Below are positions 11,430 through 26,375 of a DNA stretch of 64,000 nucleotides, piece by piece (within the stretch, counting starts at the first letter, position 1; every line of letters starts with the position of its first letter). The stretch is from Sycobia sp. Sy_11. Its lineage: Eukaryota > Arthropoda > Insecta > Hymenoptera > Epichrysomallidae. The stretch is from positions 1,982,501 through 2,046,500 of the forward strand of contig JACCIC010000063.1 in NCBI GenBank assembly GCA_018907035.1, given 5' to 3'. The position numbers and the translations under genes were made by a program. The notes beneath the pieces are model-generated. The model had not been told where the DNA came from. It was given only the letters and a program-made list of their open reading frames with translations, and searched no databases.

Positions 11430-12085
11430 TGCGGATCTTTCCAACATGGGAAAGAATTAAAAAAATTGATTTACTATATACGTTTTGTCTTGTGTTTATA
11501 AAATTATTATATGATCTTAAGTGCTGTACGGTCATTTGCAAAGTTTAGTATAATAATCACTAACTGCGTTTTAGCATAGTGCATAATGCGTTAGCTTGCG
11601 AATCGTAGGGTCGTGGGTTCGATACTCAGCGGAAGTCGAAATTTTTTTCATCGAAATAAAATAATTTATACGTTCAACAGAGGTGTTTAACATTAAAATT
11701 TACAATAATTAGTGTATAAAAAATATATTAATAATTATTAATTGTTATTGTAAATCGTAATACGTAATAGTCATATAGAAAATAATTTATGAATGCTATT
11801 TAAATGGTATGCGTCACCTAAATACGTAAATATATTTTTTATTTTAAATAAATTAATATTAATGGGTCAAAAAATTATTCACTTGATCGAGGAAACAAAA
11901 TTAGAATAATATATGAATCGCTTTAATTTCTAGATTTTCAAACTAGATTCTCTCTAGTTCTTAGCTTGTTAAAATTGGGATAAATCGAAACTAGGATCAG
12001 ATTAGATTTCCCTTCTGGATCCGAACAATTAATAAGGAAAACTAACCCGATACTAGTTAGATTCGAGAATGAATTTTTACACGGG
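10715..12085. mobile_element. TIR transposon family, copy 3 (palindromic double right half)
   Basis: This copy is not a standard element. Both outer ends are of the right-hand type (CTCGTGTAGAAATTC at 10715 and its inverse, ending CACGGG, at 12085). Two right halves of about 650 bp face each other across a TA tract (11364-11424). Each arm has its own tRNA-like cassette, minus strand near 11147-11230 and plus strand near 11570-11650. The 110-bp repeats of the left half are missing. It is therefore a long inverted repeat that could fold on itself. The flanking bases do not form a clear duplication. Confidence 0.85.
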
Positions 12086-13565
12086 TTGATGCGTGCGTGC
12101 GTTCGTATTCCTGTGAATGTAAGTACTGCAGAATTCAATGTCAATACAACCGAATTAAAAAAAAAAATGATAGTAGTGCACGAAAAATCAGAGAAAACTG
12201 ACGTCGTTGCATCTACGCTCAAAACAGGAGTCTAAATATCTCTATTCAGATTGCGAGATTCTCCTCGTGCCCCTGCGCCGTTTCTCGCGTTCTTCCAAGT
12301 GCGAGAGAATCCGCGCACGAGGCCCGCAGCTCGGTCGTGCGCGCGGGTACACATACACACATACACACATGCGCGCGCGCAACATATCACTCGAAGCAAA
12401 GGGAACGAGGGAGAGAGAACGAGAGCGGGAGCGAGACGAGGAAGAGAAGGAGGCGAGAGGCCACAACTTCGGGGCCTCGGGGCCCCGGTGTGCCGTTCCC
12501 GTCGCCTCTTCCTCTCCTCTCCGCGACCGCGCGCCTGGTGTGTGGTATATGGGGTTTCGCATCTCTCGTTTGCCCGCTCGCTGACTCGCTCATTCCTTCC
12601 TCCTCCCACAGTAATATCTCGTTTAGAAAGATTACAGGTTCGAAGAGGCTGCCAATGTATAAAACAAACATCGTTAACTCGGCCCCATACTTAAGGGCCC
12701 CGGCTGACTCCTCGGCTCCTCTTGCTCAATCTCTCCTGGCCGCGCTCCCTTCTTCCTCCCTCTTTCGTTCTTTCGTGAGCGCACACTCGTCCTTTTTTAG
12801 TGACTTCCTTCTCCCGCCACTCTTGCGCTTTCTCTCGTCACCCAGGCGCCGATGCATTATTTAACCCGTCTCGCCCCTCCGCGACGTACCCGCTCACACC
12901 CTCAGAATACAATTCGCATGCACACGAACACATACGTGGGGATGAGCGCATCTGCCCAAAAAAAGGAGCTCGAATACGAGCCGAGTTCTGCTTGTCGATG
13001 TGCGAGACCTATATATGAAGAAGTCCGCTGTGTATTATCCCCGCTTAAATACATTCGGGATAGTTTGGGTACATTTATGCCGATACTCGTAACGCACATG
13101 TTATCGTGCCAATATAGCCGAGTTCTTGTTCTTGAACACTTGCGAAAGTTAGAAACGTTAGGAACGTTCCTATGTATGTATAAATTAATCTGTGTATAAA
13201 TTAATATATCTTTATGTATAAATATACACATGTGCGGCGCTCGGTAGCGAAAGAAGCAGGCAAATTATGAGTGTAAGGGAGCGCAGTATATATGTATGTG
13301 TAGAGAGGACGAAAGGAGGAAGAAAGAGAGAGATATAGAGTAAGAGAGTGGCTAAGGAGAAGGGAGTCGCAGCACGCCCGGCGATATTGAGACGTATAGA
13401 GACCACACGAGGACGCCGTCGGACGAGCGCCCGAGCAGGAGTAGCGTAAACCCGGACTCGGCGCCGCTCGCCTGCACCGATGCTGTGCGCCTACGGACGC
13501 GTAATTTCGAGCCGTGTAATTATCGACCACTATTGTTATGTTTTCGAGATAGACGATAGCCCCCC

Positions 13566-13619
<54 letters not shown>

Positions 13620-14105
13620 CTCTCTCTCTCTCGTTGCCTCCTTGTACGGGGAAAGGAGCCTTGAAGGCGTTGTGCTGTTGCTTCCTTCTTTCCCTCTCCG
13701 TATCTCTCACTCTTTCTCCCTCATTCCTCTTTTTCTTTTATTCTACGACACTGCCTGGCTGCTTTCCGTAAGGGTTATAACTCTGAAAACGCTGGATGCG
13801 CCAGCATTCATTTATATAGAACCTGGTGGATGTTTGAGGGGGGGAGGTAAGGCTGCCCACGGTGAATCGATTTACGGATATGGATTGATTTAGAGCGATT
13901 TTTACTGGAAGAATGTATGAAGAGTTAGGGGTTAAGCGCGATTAAATAAACCAGATCGCGTATCTATATGTACTATGTCAGTGAGATTTTGCGGAGCATA
14001 CCTTGCTCGCTCCGTTCCATATGCATGCCCTCGCGCCGGGGAGAGTTGTGATTTGTACGTGTACATATGAACTTTTCGAGCCATACACAGAGGCAAGCGT
14101 ATTAT
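12086..14105. other. No recognised gene; GC-rich unique DNA with simple repeats
   Basis: From about 12230 to 13860 the sequence is GC- and CpG-rich, with several overlapping open frames on both strands that are Arg/Ser/Pro-rich and mutually contradictory. None shows a domain, a clear codon bias or a splice pattern. A (CT)n tract is at 13566-13632. The block could be a promoter-proximal or regulatory island, but nothing proves it. Confidence 0.4.
13566..13632. repeat. (CT)n microsatellite
   Basis: A CT tract with one CG interruption near 13617. The Ser/Leu and Arg/Glu repeats predicted across it are artefacts. Confidence 0.9.
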
Positions 14106-14912
14106 TTCGTGTAGAAAATTATTCTCGAATCAAACTAGTATCGGGTTAGTTTTCCTTTTTGAATGTTCGGATCCAGAAGGGAAATCTAGTCTGATCCTAG
14201 TCCCGATTTGTCCCACTTTTAATAGCATTTTTAATAGGGAACGAGCTTAGATTTTGGTAGGTATACCAAGCTAGAAACTAGACAAAATCTAGTCAGAAAA
14301 TCTAGAAATTAAAACGATTTATAAATTATTTTAATTTTGTTTCCCCGATCAAGTGAATAATTTTTTGACTCTTTCCCGTGTAGAAATTTATTCTCGAATC
14401 TAACTAGTATCAGGTGAGTTTTCCTTATCAAATATTCGAACCCAGAAGGGAAATCTAGTCTGATCCTAGTTCCGATTTGTCCCACTTTTAATAGCATTTT
14501 TAATAGGGAACGAGCTTAGATTTTGGTAGGTATACCAAGCTAGAAACTAGACAAAATCTAGTCAGAAAATCTAGAAATTAAAACGATTTATAAATTATTT
14601 TAATTTTGTTTCCCCGATCAAGTGAATAATTTTTTGACTCTTTCCCGTGTAGAAATTTATTCTCGAATCTAACTAGTATCAGGTGAGTTTTCCTTATCAA
14701 ATATTCGAACCCAGAAGGGAAATCTAGTCTGATCCTAGTTCCGATTTGTCCCACTTTTAATAGCATTTTTAATAGGGAACGAGCTTAGATTTTGGTAGGT
14801 ATACCAAGCTAGAAACTAGACAAAATCTAGTCAGAAAATCTAGAAATTAAGCTAATAATAAATTATTCTAATTTTGTTTCCTCGATTAAGTGAATAATTT
14901 TTTGCTCTTTAA
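14106..14912 (-). repeat. 269-bp tandem triplication of the transposon end
   Basis: Three units of 269 bp each run from the TIR to the GACTCTTT stretch. Units 1 and 2 share an identical inner part (AAAACGATTTATAAATTATT, CCCCGATC). Units 2 and 3 share an identical outer part (ATCAGGTGAG, AATATTCGAACC). The middle unit is thus a hybrid, as expected from unequal crossing-over or replication slippage between two diverged ends. Confidence 0.85.
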
Positions 14913-15888
14913 TATTTATTTATTTAAAATAAAAATATATATTTACGTATTTAGGTGACGCATACCATTTAATTAGCATTCATAAATTATTTTCTATATG
15001 ACTATTACGTATTACGATTTACAATAACAATTAATAATTATTAATATATTTTTTATACACTAATTATTGTAAATTTTAATGTTAAACACTTCTGCTGAAC
15101 ACATATAATATTTTATTCGATGAAAAAAATTCCGACCTCCGCTGAGTATCGAACCCACGACCCTACGATTCGCAAGCTAACGCATTATGAACTATGCTAA
15201 AACGCAATGTGGGATTACTATACTATAGTTTGCATATGACAGTAAAGCACTTAAGATAATATAATAATTTTATAAACACAAGATAAAACATACATAGGAA
15301 ATCAATTTTTTAAATTCTTTCTCATGTTGGAAAGATCTGCGGGTGTTTATATACTATATATATATGTACACATACACGCGCGCGCGCGCGCGCACACACA
15401 CACACACACACACGCACACACACACACACAATTTTCGTACTCATAACGTCTTGGCTAGAAAAGACATCGTTCTTTCCAACGTTAAAAAAAGTTGAGGAAA
15501 TCTAACTAGAATCAAAATAGAAAGTCTAACCATTTCCTTAATTCTCCTACTTGGCAGATTTCGCCTAGAAGAAACGCTATTCTTCCCAAAATAGGGAGAA
15601 GTTAAGGAAATCTAACTAGATCCAAGATAGAAAGCCTGATAATTTCCTTAAGTTTTCTGCTTGTAAAATTTTGACTATACAAAACACGCATTTCTTTCAA
15701 GAATCAATAAAAGATAAGGAAATCTGAATAAAGTCGAGAAAGTAATAATTAATATAAGATGATTATTAGATGATCGAAGGGAAATCTAACTCGGATCTGG
15801 CGAGATTTACCTACATGAGGAAATCATCAGTAATACTGACTAGGAACGAGCCCGAACTAGGAATATGCCGAATAAATTTCTGCACGGG
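14106..15888 (-). mobile_element. TIR transposon family, copy 4 (with triplicated end)
   Basis: This minus-strand copy ends at CACGGG (15888). Its CCCGTGTAG end occurs three times in tandem, starting at 14106, 14375 and 14644, each exactly 269 bp apart. The rest is standard: tRNA-like cassette (about 15120-15200), a TA/GC/CA microsatellite (15353-15431) and the 110-bp repeats (15470-15740). The tandem ends give two identical 62-residue open frames (14309-14497 and 14578-14766), which are not genes. The outermost end has decayed to TTCGTG. Confidence 0.88.
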
Positions 15889-16755
15889 AATACTTGAGAA
15901 TAATATTGTATGGAATTGAAATGCTGAAATAATGATATGCATATGTTCAAAACGAAAAAAATTTCAATTTGGATTTGAAATTCCAAGGATCTCAACTTCA
16001 ATATTTCACAGCAAAGATTCGAACTTGAATTTTTAACGTAGACAATGCCAACTCAACATTTTAGATACAAAATACTGCATAAAATTAATAATTAAAGTTT
16101 CCTCTATTAAAAAATGGTATTCTTTTTCATTAAAAATGTGTAGTTGCACATGCACTGCAGTGAACATTTTTTTAAAGAAAATACCTATACTGTACTTTTG
16201 AACATTAAAATTATATACATTTACCCTAAATAAAGCATAGGTGAAATCTAAAAGCTTATCGACATTTTTATACCAGTCGAGACGCTTCAATTTTCATACG
16301 AGAGAAGTCGGAGATCGACGATTGTGTGTAAAAAACGAAACCTAAGGAAAAACGATAGGCTAAGTCGTCTCGCTCGCACGTATAATGCGATTATCACAGT
16401 TCTTTCTTCTTTTTTCTCTTCTATTTTTTTGACACAAACATTTCAAAGCTGTAGCGGAAAGTATAAAAGCGCTAACCGAATCAGAGATTCATTGAATTCA
16501 AGTCTGTTAAGCGGATACACACACGTACGCGGAGACACACACGCACACGCACATTCTATACCGTATATCGATATGTTTCTGCGAGGCGTGCTATATAAGC
16601 TCGCGCGCGTCGCGTGATTTAGTCCTGCTGCAGAAACTGTGGGGGAGGATTCGAGATATGTTAAAAATACTTTGTGAATAAAGTCTTGGATCGTTAATGA
16701 TCGAGAGTTGTTTTGAAATGTGTGTGTGCGTGCGTACTTGTGCGTGTGTGCACGC

Positions 16756-16793
<38 letters not shown>

Positions 16794-17604
16794 ACCCGCA
16801 GATTTGTCCAATATATCTATACTACTAATAATAATTTCATCTTGTTAGCGTAGGATTTTAATTTCGTAGATATTACGGGCGGTCTGCAATTTTAATTATT
16901 GCACCTGCTTATAAACATACAAATGCAAAGGCGTATGGCAGATAATAATTTTTCTTCTCTCTACTTTCCCGTGACTTGCGGCAAAAAATACTAAAATATC
17001 ATTGATCCACATGGTTATAACCTTGCCCATGTTCTGCCCAGTATGTGTAACTCAATTTCTCATCCGTGATCTCTTTCTTCTGTAACATACATCGATCTAT
17101 CTTCCTTTTTATTTGTCTAGCCTCGGTATATGTATAAATATGAGCGAATTTGATGTATTATATATAAATGCGGAGGGGAGAATCTATAGTAAAAACAAGC
17201 GTAACCGTCGAGGCCTGTCGCTGCCGCTTAATTTTTTAGGCCCTCGCGTTGCCGCGCGCGTGCATGCGTGTTTGTACGAGCATCTGCGACAATGTACAGA
17301 TTATGTAACTATGAAATTTTGTTCAAATTTTATATACGTCTTTGCCAGCTCACTGACACTGTCACCGCTCGTTGTACTCGCTCACATTCATCCCTTTGCT
17401 TTTCGCACCCTCAATTCCTTTTGCATACGTGCACTTTGGACAAGCGCACCGATTCCTTCGAACTTATGTTATATTATACATATATATTATATCTTTCATT
17501 TTTTCTCCCTTTTTCTGAACCAATGTTTTTTATGGTAACCGTAACAATTTTTCTTAAAAAAACTTTTAACGAAGAGAATTTTTTTACAAAATCGTCGGCG
17601 ACTT

Positions 17605-17664
<60 letters not shown>

Positions 17665-18663
17665 GATTGAATAGTCCTTTGCTTGATTGTACGAACGAAT
17701 CTCCTCTCGGTTCGTCGTTATGTAAAATTGTAATATCTTATAAGGATATATCGGAGTGAACTCACATGTTGTATGTTTTTCTTTACTTCATATGCCGAAG
17801 TATGCGGCATATATAGGAAATATCATTTGCGCAAACCGAAAGAGCTCTTTTAATCACGAGCAGGATGTCACATCGCGCGGCACATATCCACGCGCGCTAT
17901 CGCGCCGCGACCTTGTCAGCTGCTCATGAGCCGAGACTTATGTATTATTAACGTGGAATAAAGAACGGAAATGTAGCCGCGCGACTCGGTGCCCGAGGAT
18001 TTTAAGAGACGATTCAGTGTTTTACACCTTACTCCGCCATTATATATGAGCACGCGCGCGCGCGCGCACACACACACACACAAATGGGAAATATTTAAAT
18101 TTCATTTAGGAATACCATTAAAATACCGGGCATATAACTTGGCGCCGAAGATTCCCTCGACTTTTCGGCTCAGCTCGTCAGTCGCTCTCTATCAATTAAA
18201 ACCGAGAACCGCACTCCATGTTGGCATTTCGTCGCAATTGCAGAATGCGAAACTATATATGCTTCGCATTTGTATATACGTATTTTTTAATTATTTGACG
18301 TTAAGCTGTTCATCGATCTCATCAATATAGACTTTCTAATAAGTTATATACATTTGACTTATGACTATATGCAACGTATCACAATACTGTCTTTTGTACT
18401 TGTATTAGGCATAAAGCAAATCTAACTATATTTCGCTCATATATCTGTACTATATGTTAAATTTTATTTTATTAGAGCCTGTCGTAACAAACTCTGCCTC
18501 ACACTATTGGTTTCTATTGCAATATGAAAAAAACGAAACAAGATCAATGATCTTTTTTATAGTTTTACACGTCCACGATTCATCGAGCACAATCGATTAG
18601 AACAATTTTCTTCTCGATGAATCGAATCTTAAATATTGTTCCTATAGTATGTTCCTATATATA
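15889..18663. other. No recognised gene; AT-rich DNA with TA tracts
   Basis: This is unique AT-rich sequence with TA tracts at 16756-16791 and 17610-17662 and a CG/CA tract near 18052-18082. Open frames here, such as 16033-16290 minus and 17113-17538 plus, have no domain I recognise. I see nothing further that can be supported. Confidence 0.4.
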
Positions 18664-19944
<1,281 letters not shown>

Positions 19945-21151
19945 TATATTCTTGCTCTTTGTTAAATAATCAACCTATACGTTAAGAAATAACGATTTTA
20001 CCTAAGAATCAATGAGTAATTACTAAATTCCAAACATTCCCTTATTTTCTACAGATTCTCCTCCACCCAAATAAATTTCTTTCCAAAATCAGTCTATGAA
20101 AAATAATTCTTATACGTCCTTGTATCTCTAAGATCAAGTGCAACACTATCTGTTTCTCCCTTTATTATTGTTTCATTCTACACTTTCGCCCCACAACTTC
20201 GAGATCAAACGCTGGTTATTCACTATAGTATAGACGGTATGCAAAAGAAATACGAACTCTCCCATCTGTCAACGGATGCTCGAAATTTCTATAATAGGCA
20301 CGATCATACTGCTAAATGAATTATTTGTTTTTTAAGCGTTTCTTCAGACAATGATCAGTAGCGTGTTTCTATCCCGATAAAATACTCACATAGAGTAATT
20401 TCATAGTAAAGCGTTTGAATACTATCTTACAGAATGGAGAGATGTTGGAATAAAATTTATTCGTGCCTTGGTGTATTCTTTTTCCCGAGGAATTTTCGCA
20501 TATATAGTATAAGCCAATTAATTACAAGACTAATTAATATTTAGCCTTCTTACAAACACTTTTTAAGTATACTTTACGAGAATACATTATTCCCGTACTA
20601 TAATTAGCCATTATTACGATTTTACAAATATTTAGGCAATGGTTTTTAAAAAAAGTGCGAGTTCGTAGCTTTTGTGTATTACACATACACATTTGCACAG
20701 TTGCTACTTTCCTTCACGTTTCGTTAACTTTTTAACGACGAACGGCCTCGTATTGGACGCTTGCCGCAGAAGAGATTCTCAACTTCTCTTTCTTTCTTGA
20801 AATTTTCTCATGGGTGGACGGCTTGATTTTCTTGACTTCTCTCTTACCGCGCTTACCTCTCATTTCGCTTACAACACCTACATTTCCCTCTTCTGTTGCT
20901 CCCTCTTTTTTTCACCATCGTCTGGCATTTTTTCTACTCTTAGACTTCTTGATATATTTCAGACAGCTCTGCTCTGGCTCGTATATTTTTCACGGAATTC
21001 GTGTATAAAAGTCAGTATAGACAAATAATTCTAAACTTTACCTATAAATATCTGATTTTAATATTAAAAATTAATTGAAATAATAAATAGAATAATAAAG
21101 TAGTTTGAATGCTCGAAAATATATGGCTTTCTTTCTCCCTCTCTACCTCCC

Positions 21152-21360
<209 letters not shown>

Positions 21361-21747
21361 CTTTCATGGTCTTTTTCGTATTTTGCAATTTTTCACTTAT
21401 TCTTACTTTTTTATTTTTGTATATTTACATATTTATTTATGCTGATATTTATTATATTTTATATAAATGACTATAAAATACTTTTGAGTTATTCGAGATA
21501 CTCTTATTTTCTCGATGTACCTTTATAGATTTAATGCTGTTATTTTTTGAGAAAATACGATACTATTCTATTTTGTCAAGGGGTCAGACCACGTTTTTCT
21601 TCAAAAGCATTTTTCGAGACTCTGCATTGCAACTACAGTTCTATCAGTATACTAGATTCCTCTCATTTATAAAATCTATATCATGAAAGAATGATTTTGT
21701 AGAACTTGAACTTTCTCATGTCTTGCTGAGAAGAATCAAATATACTG

Positions 21748-21806
<59 letters not shown>

Positions 21807-22571
21807 GTATCTTTTTGAATATTGAAAGCATCTCTTTATTTTTCTAGAAATGTTTTTCAAGAACGTTACAAAAGAACTGATACTTTCTTTCATGCATTTT
21901 GTGTTGAGAAAAAGCTTTGCAAGTCCACGGTAAGAATTTATAGAACTTTATCATTGAAATTGGGTGGCTTTTGTCTCGCAAGTAAGTTTCAAATTTAACT
22001 AATATGAATATATAGTCTAAATATTAATAAGGGTTATTTTATTTTTATTTTTGTTTCTTAGAATTTATTTAAGTAATGATTTTAGTGAGTAAATTGTATT
22101 GAAAGCCTGTATATGATATTTGCTTTATCTGAATGATATATTGCATATATATAAGCATATATTAATTTCGTCGAGAAAGATGAAATAATATTAAAATTAT
22201 CTATATGTTTATCAGTCTTTTTCTATCCACCTGTTCGTCAATCGGTATCATATAAGGAATTTGAAATTCATTCTTTCAGTATCTTTTTCCACGGGTTCTT
22301 CGTCTTGTCTCTGCCCCTCGCTTCGTCAGATGACTACATTATGTATACGTAGCCACACATATGCATGCAGACCGACAGAGCTACATGCAATGTATATACA
22401 TCGCTTCTGCATCTACTATACTCATTCTAAGGTACTCTTTATTTTTTATCTCGTCTGTTCTCTCGGCGCCTTGGCCCGCTCCCCGCCGCTCCATCTTGAC
22501 CCGCATTCGTGACTCCAGTACGCGTGTCTCTATATACTTAAAGAATGTATACATTTAATATATATACATAT

Positions 22572-22609
<38 letters not shown>

Positions 22610-24210
22610 CGTGCGTGCGTGTTTGTCTGCATAGTTGAAAATGTACACACCTTTCTCGTCCATCCCTTTTTTTAATACTACGTTCTACCGCTGTTTTGCA
22701 GGTCTAAGACTTGCTTTTAAGATGAAACGAAGAGATTCTCGCGAAATGTCTAGAGAAATTTGTGAAAAGAGAATTGATAGCCATCAAGGCGAGTATAAAC
22801 ACTAGCAAAAACTTTCGTTTGTATTTTATATTTACACAATTAATGTATTTTATTTAATTATAAATTGCTTAATGTAAAGCGTGCTGGTCGAGGTACTGGC
22901 TTAAAGAAAAGATCTGAAAGTTAAGTAGGGCTGGCTATACTCCTATATTTTTACGCAGCTTCGTTTTATGTCCTTCTCAAAACTTATATAAGTCTATTTA
23001 ACAAGATATCATACTCACATCCTACAGACACATCATTAAAAATATAGCATATCTGAAGACGTTATTATCGCGTTATTATTACTTCCATAAATATAAATGA
23101 ATAAATTGTGGCTCTGGCGCAGGGGCGACGAAAAACAGGAGATGGAACTCCCGCACGTATGCAACGAAGCGAGGCTTTCATGTTATTCGAAAATGACGCG
23201 GTTTTTGTTTGTGTGCAGATAAAGCGAGCAGAGTGACGAACGATTGTCAAGCTCCCGGCCCGTTGTCCCGCACTGTCGCTCCCTCTCTGCCGCGGACGGA
23301 AGTATGGCTAAAGATTCACGAAGCGCAAAAAATCCTAGCTGCGGCTAACGGCGGCGAAAAATCATTTTGCTCAGAATCATAAGCGGGGAGTCATTGTTCT
23401 CGAGGCGTAAAAAGAGACGCCTCACCTCGCACTTGTTATTACTTCCCTTCCTCCCTCGCTCTCGTTCCCCATCTTCTCTTTCTCTCTTTCCCTGCCCGCG
23501 ACATCGTTATCGGGCTGCAGACGGGGAGCGTTTGTCAGCTCGCTTTTCAGCGCTCTTATGTTTTCAAGGCACAAACAGACGGACGCGCACGTAATCTCTA
23601 ATTTTGAGCCCCTTCCTTCCGTGCGCGCATTCCCTTATTCGCATGTCAATAAGTTTGAATGTCCCGTGCGAATAATTAGGGTCCTTGAGAGCCAATGCGT
23701 GCCCTTCTCGGCTCGCTTCTCGGCGCCCTCGCCATATAATGTATGCCCGTATAATACACGCGCGCGCTCACTTCGATGCGTTCGCCCACATTCGCTACAA
23801 TTATTGTCGTTTAAAACATTGCACACGCAGGCGCGCGCGCACATCTCGCGCCGATCCGAAGCTTTCTCCTCTATAATGCAACGCCTGCCTCTCTCCCTCG
23901 GCCAAAACGCCGCAGCCGGCCCCTTGTGAAAAAGAGAGCGTCCGATTGCATTTATCTCTTTTTCATGTTCTGTTTCTCGCGTTCGCACGCTCTCTCCCTG
24001 AAAGGCCTATATGGAATTTCAGTTTATTCGGCGGAAAGGCCACTTACGCTCGCAACTTCCTCCATCGCCGCGGTTACCTCCGAAAAAGGAAGGCGATGCA
24101 ACGTGCAGCACGCGCTGAAAGCAGGCGTGTATGCAAATGAAGCGGCGCTTTCGCGCTTCTCGCACGCGACGTCGAGGGCAGCTCGCCGGTGCTCCTTGCA
24201 CCCCCCCCCC

Positions 24211-24238
24211 CGTGTGTGTGTGTGTGTGTGTGTGTGGA

Positions 24239-24282
<44 letters not shown>
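24211..24282. repeat. (GT)n plus (TA)n microsatellite
   Basis: A C-run, GT dinucleotides and then TA dinucleotides follow one another. No transposon boundary is seen, unlike the microsatellites inside the TIR family. Confidence 0.9.
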
Positions 24283-24287
<5 letters not shown>

Positions 24288-24559
24288 CGTAAAGCCGTAG
24301 CCCGCGAGCTCTATTAAGAGAACGCGCCTCTAAAACGACGTGGCAACGTAGCGACGCGACCGAATTGTCACGAAATACAGCCTAGGCATTGGTTATTTTT
24401 CGTAGGCCTTACGAGCTATATGTATATGCGGGGTGCCCCTTCAGTGCCGGCCATAAATTCGATGTATTGTTAATATGATTTCCTGAAAAAATTAAAAATT
24501 TTAAAAAAGTAGCTTTTTGAAAAATAAAAGATTATTCTATTATATTCTATAATATAATT

Positions 24560-25241
24560 CCTGTGCAGAAATTTATTCTCGAATCTAACTAGTATTGGGT
24601 TAGTTTTCCTTATTCAATGTTCGGATCCAGAAGGGAAATTTAGTCTGATCCTAGTTTCGATTTGTCCCAATTTTAAGAAGTTAAGAACTAGACAGAATCT
24701 AGTTTGAAAATCTAGAAATTAAAGCGATTTATATATTATTCTAATTTTGTTTCCTCGATCAAGTGAATAATTTCTTGACTCTTTAATATTAATTTATTTA
24801 AAATAAAAAATATATTTACGTATTTAGGTAACGCATGCTGTTTAATTAGAATTTATAAATTGTTTACTATATGCATTATTACGTATTACGATTTACAATT
24901 AACAATTAATAATTATGAATTATATTTTTTACACTAATTATTCTAAATTTTAATGATAAACACCTCTGTTGAACGTACACATTATTTTATTTCGATGAAA
25001 AAAATTCCGACCTCTGCTAAGTATCGAACCCACGACTCTACGATACACAAGCTAACGCGTTATGCACTATGCTAAAACGCATTTAGTGATTATTATACTA
25101 AACTTTGCAAATGACCGTACAGCACTTAAGATCATATAATAATATTTTATAAACACAAGATAATACATGCATAGTAAATAAATTTTTTACATTCTTTCCC
25201 ATGTTGGAAAGATCTGCGGGTATTTATATATATATGAATAT

Positions 25242-25287
<46 letters not shown>

Positions 25288-25288
25288 T

Positions 25289-25328
<40 letters not shown>

Positions 25329-25785
25329 ATTTCTGTACACATAAGGCCTTGACTACAAAAAACATCGTTCTTTCCAATATTAGAAAAAGTTGAGGAAATC
25401 TAACTAGAATCAAAATAGAAAGCCTAACCATTTCCTTACTTCTCTTACTATGCAGATTCCGCCTAGAAAAAAGTGAGTTTTTCCAAAATAGGGAGAAGCT
25501 AAGGAAATCTAACTAAAACCAAGATAGAAATCCTAATCATTTCCTTAAGTTTTCTGCTTGTAAAATTTTGACTATACAAAACACGCATTTCTTTCAAGAA
25601 TCAATAAAAGATAAGGAAATCTGAATAAAGTCGAGAAAGTAATAATTAATATAAGATGATTATTAGAAGATCGAAGGGAAATCTAACTCGGATCTGGCGA
25701 GATTTACCTAGACGAGGAAATCATCAGTAATAGTGACTAGGATCTAGCCCGAACTAGGGATATGCCGAGTAAATTTCTGCACGGG
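24560..25785 (-). mobile_element. TIR transposon family, copy 6
   Basis: A minus-strand copy from CCTGTGCAGAAATTTATTC (24560) to CACGGG (25785). It belongs to the same subtype as the left arm of copy 3, sharing AAGAAGTTAAGAACTAG and TAATGATAAACACC. The tRNA-like cassette is near 25005-25080, and a CA/TA microsatellite lies at 25232-25330. The flanking dinucleotides are TT on both sides, compatible with a 2-bp duplication. No coding capacity. Confidence 0.88.
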
Positions 25786-26214
25786 TTATTGTATATAACT
25801 GTATATTATATTATATGTTAGATTAGTATATCTTATATTCAATATAAAATTCGATATAAAAAATTGAAATAAACCTAGAGAATTAAGAATTCTGTAATGT
25901 TAAATGCAACAGCTAATAATTGACCATTTATCTCTAGGAAATAACGTAAGAGATTGCGAGTATTAGCTCTATGCATGTGAGCATCTGTCTCGATCTGTCT
26001 TGAAGTATACTACAATCCTCGAACTTGGCACTAAAGAAGACTGAATATGTTCGATATAAACACATAACTCATGCTCTCTTTTTACATATATTATAGCAAT
26101 ATGTGCAATCTTAAGATTTGCACCAGTGCAATAATATATTACTATAGTTATCTAGGAAAGTAACCTCGTTTTTTTATGCTATTTAACATCGCTTTCTTTC
26201 TGTTTCCAAATATC

Positions 26215-26375
26215 GGTGATAATCAGCGACGGAGCTCTACGATGTGTTTGTACTCAAAGCTCATGTAACTTATTACAGCAGTGCTTGTGTCAATCAGTCG
26301 AGACAGGGATTTGAACTCGGATCACCAAGTTACTTGTCTTCCGTTATAGCGATCGAGCCATCGTAGCCATAGTAA
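26215..26375 (-). mobile_element. tRNA-headed SINE (boundaries approximate)
   Basis: On the minus strand, from about 26375, the sequence has an A-box-like TGGCTCGATCG and, at tRNA spacing, a B-box-like GAGTTCAAATCCC near 26305-26317. A tRNA-unrelated tail follows leftwards. This is the structure of a tRNA-derived SINE. The anticodon arm does not form a 7-base loop, so it is unlikely to be a functional tRNA gene. No second copy is seen, and the 3' end is undefined. Confidence 0.5.

Noticed and set aside
12207..12864. Several overlapping 100-175-residue frames on both strands
   Set aside because: They contradict one another, are Arg/Ser/Pro-rich from GC-biased DNA, and show no splice pattern, domain or consistent codon use.
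14309..14766. Two identical 62-residue frames 269 bp apart
   Set aside because: They lie in the tandemly triplicated TIR end of copy 4, and the same frame recurs in other copies (for example 59998). It is transposon end DNA, not a duplicated gene.
14106..14912. CRISPR-like array from regularly spaced identical repeats
   Set aside because: Units are 269 bp, directly joined, without spacers, and belong to a eukaryotic transposon end.
26215..26375. A functional tRNA gene on the minus strand
   Set aside because: The anticodon arm collapses to a tight hairpin without a 7-base loop. A SINE head is the better reading.
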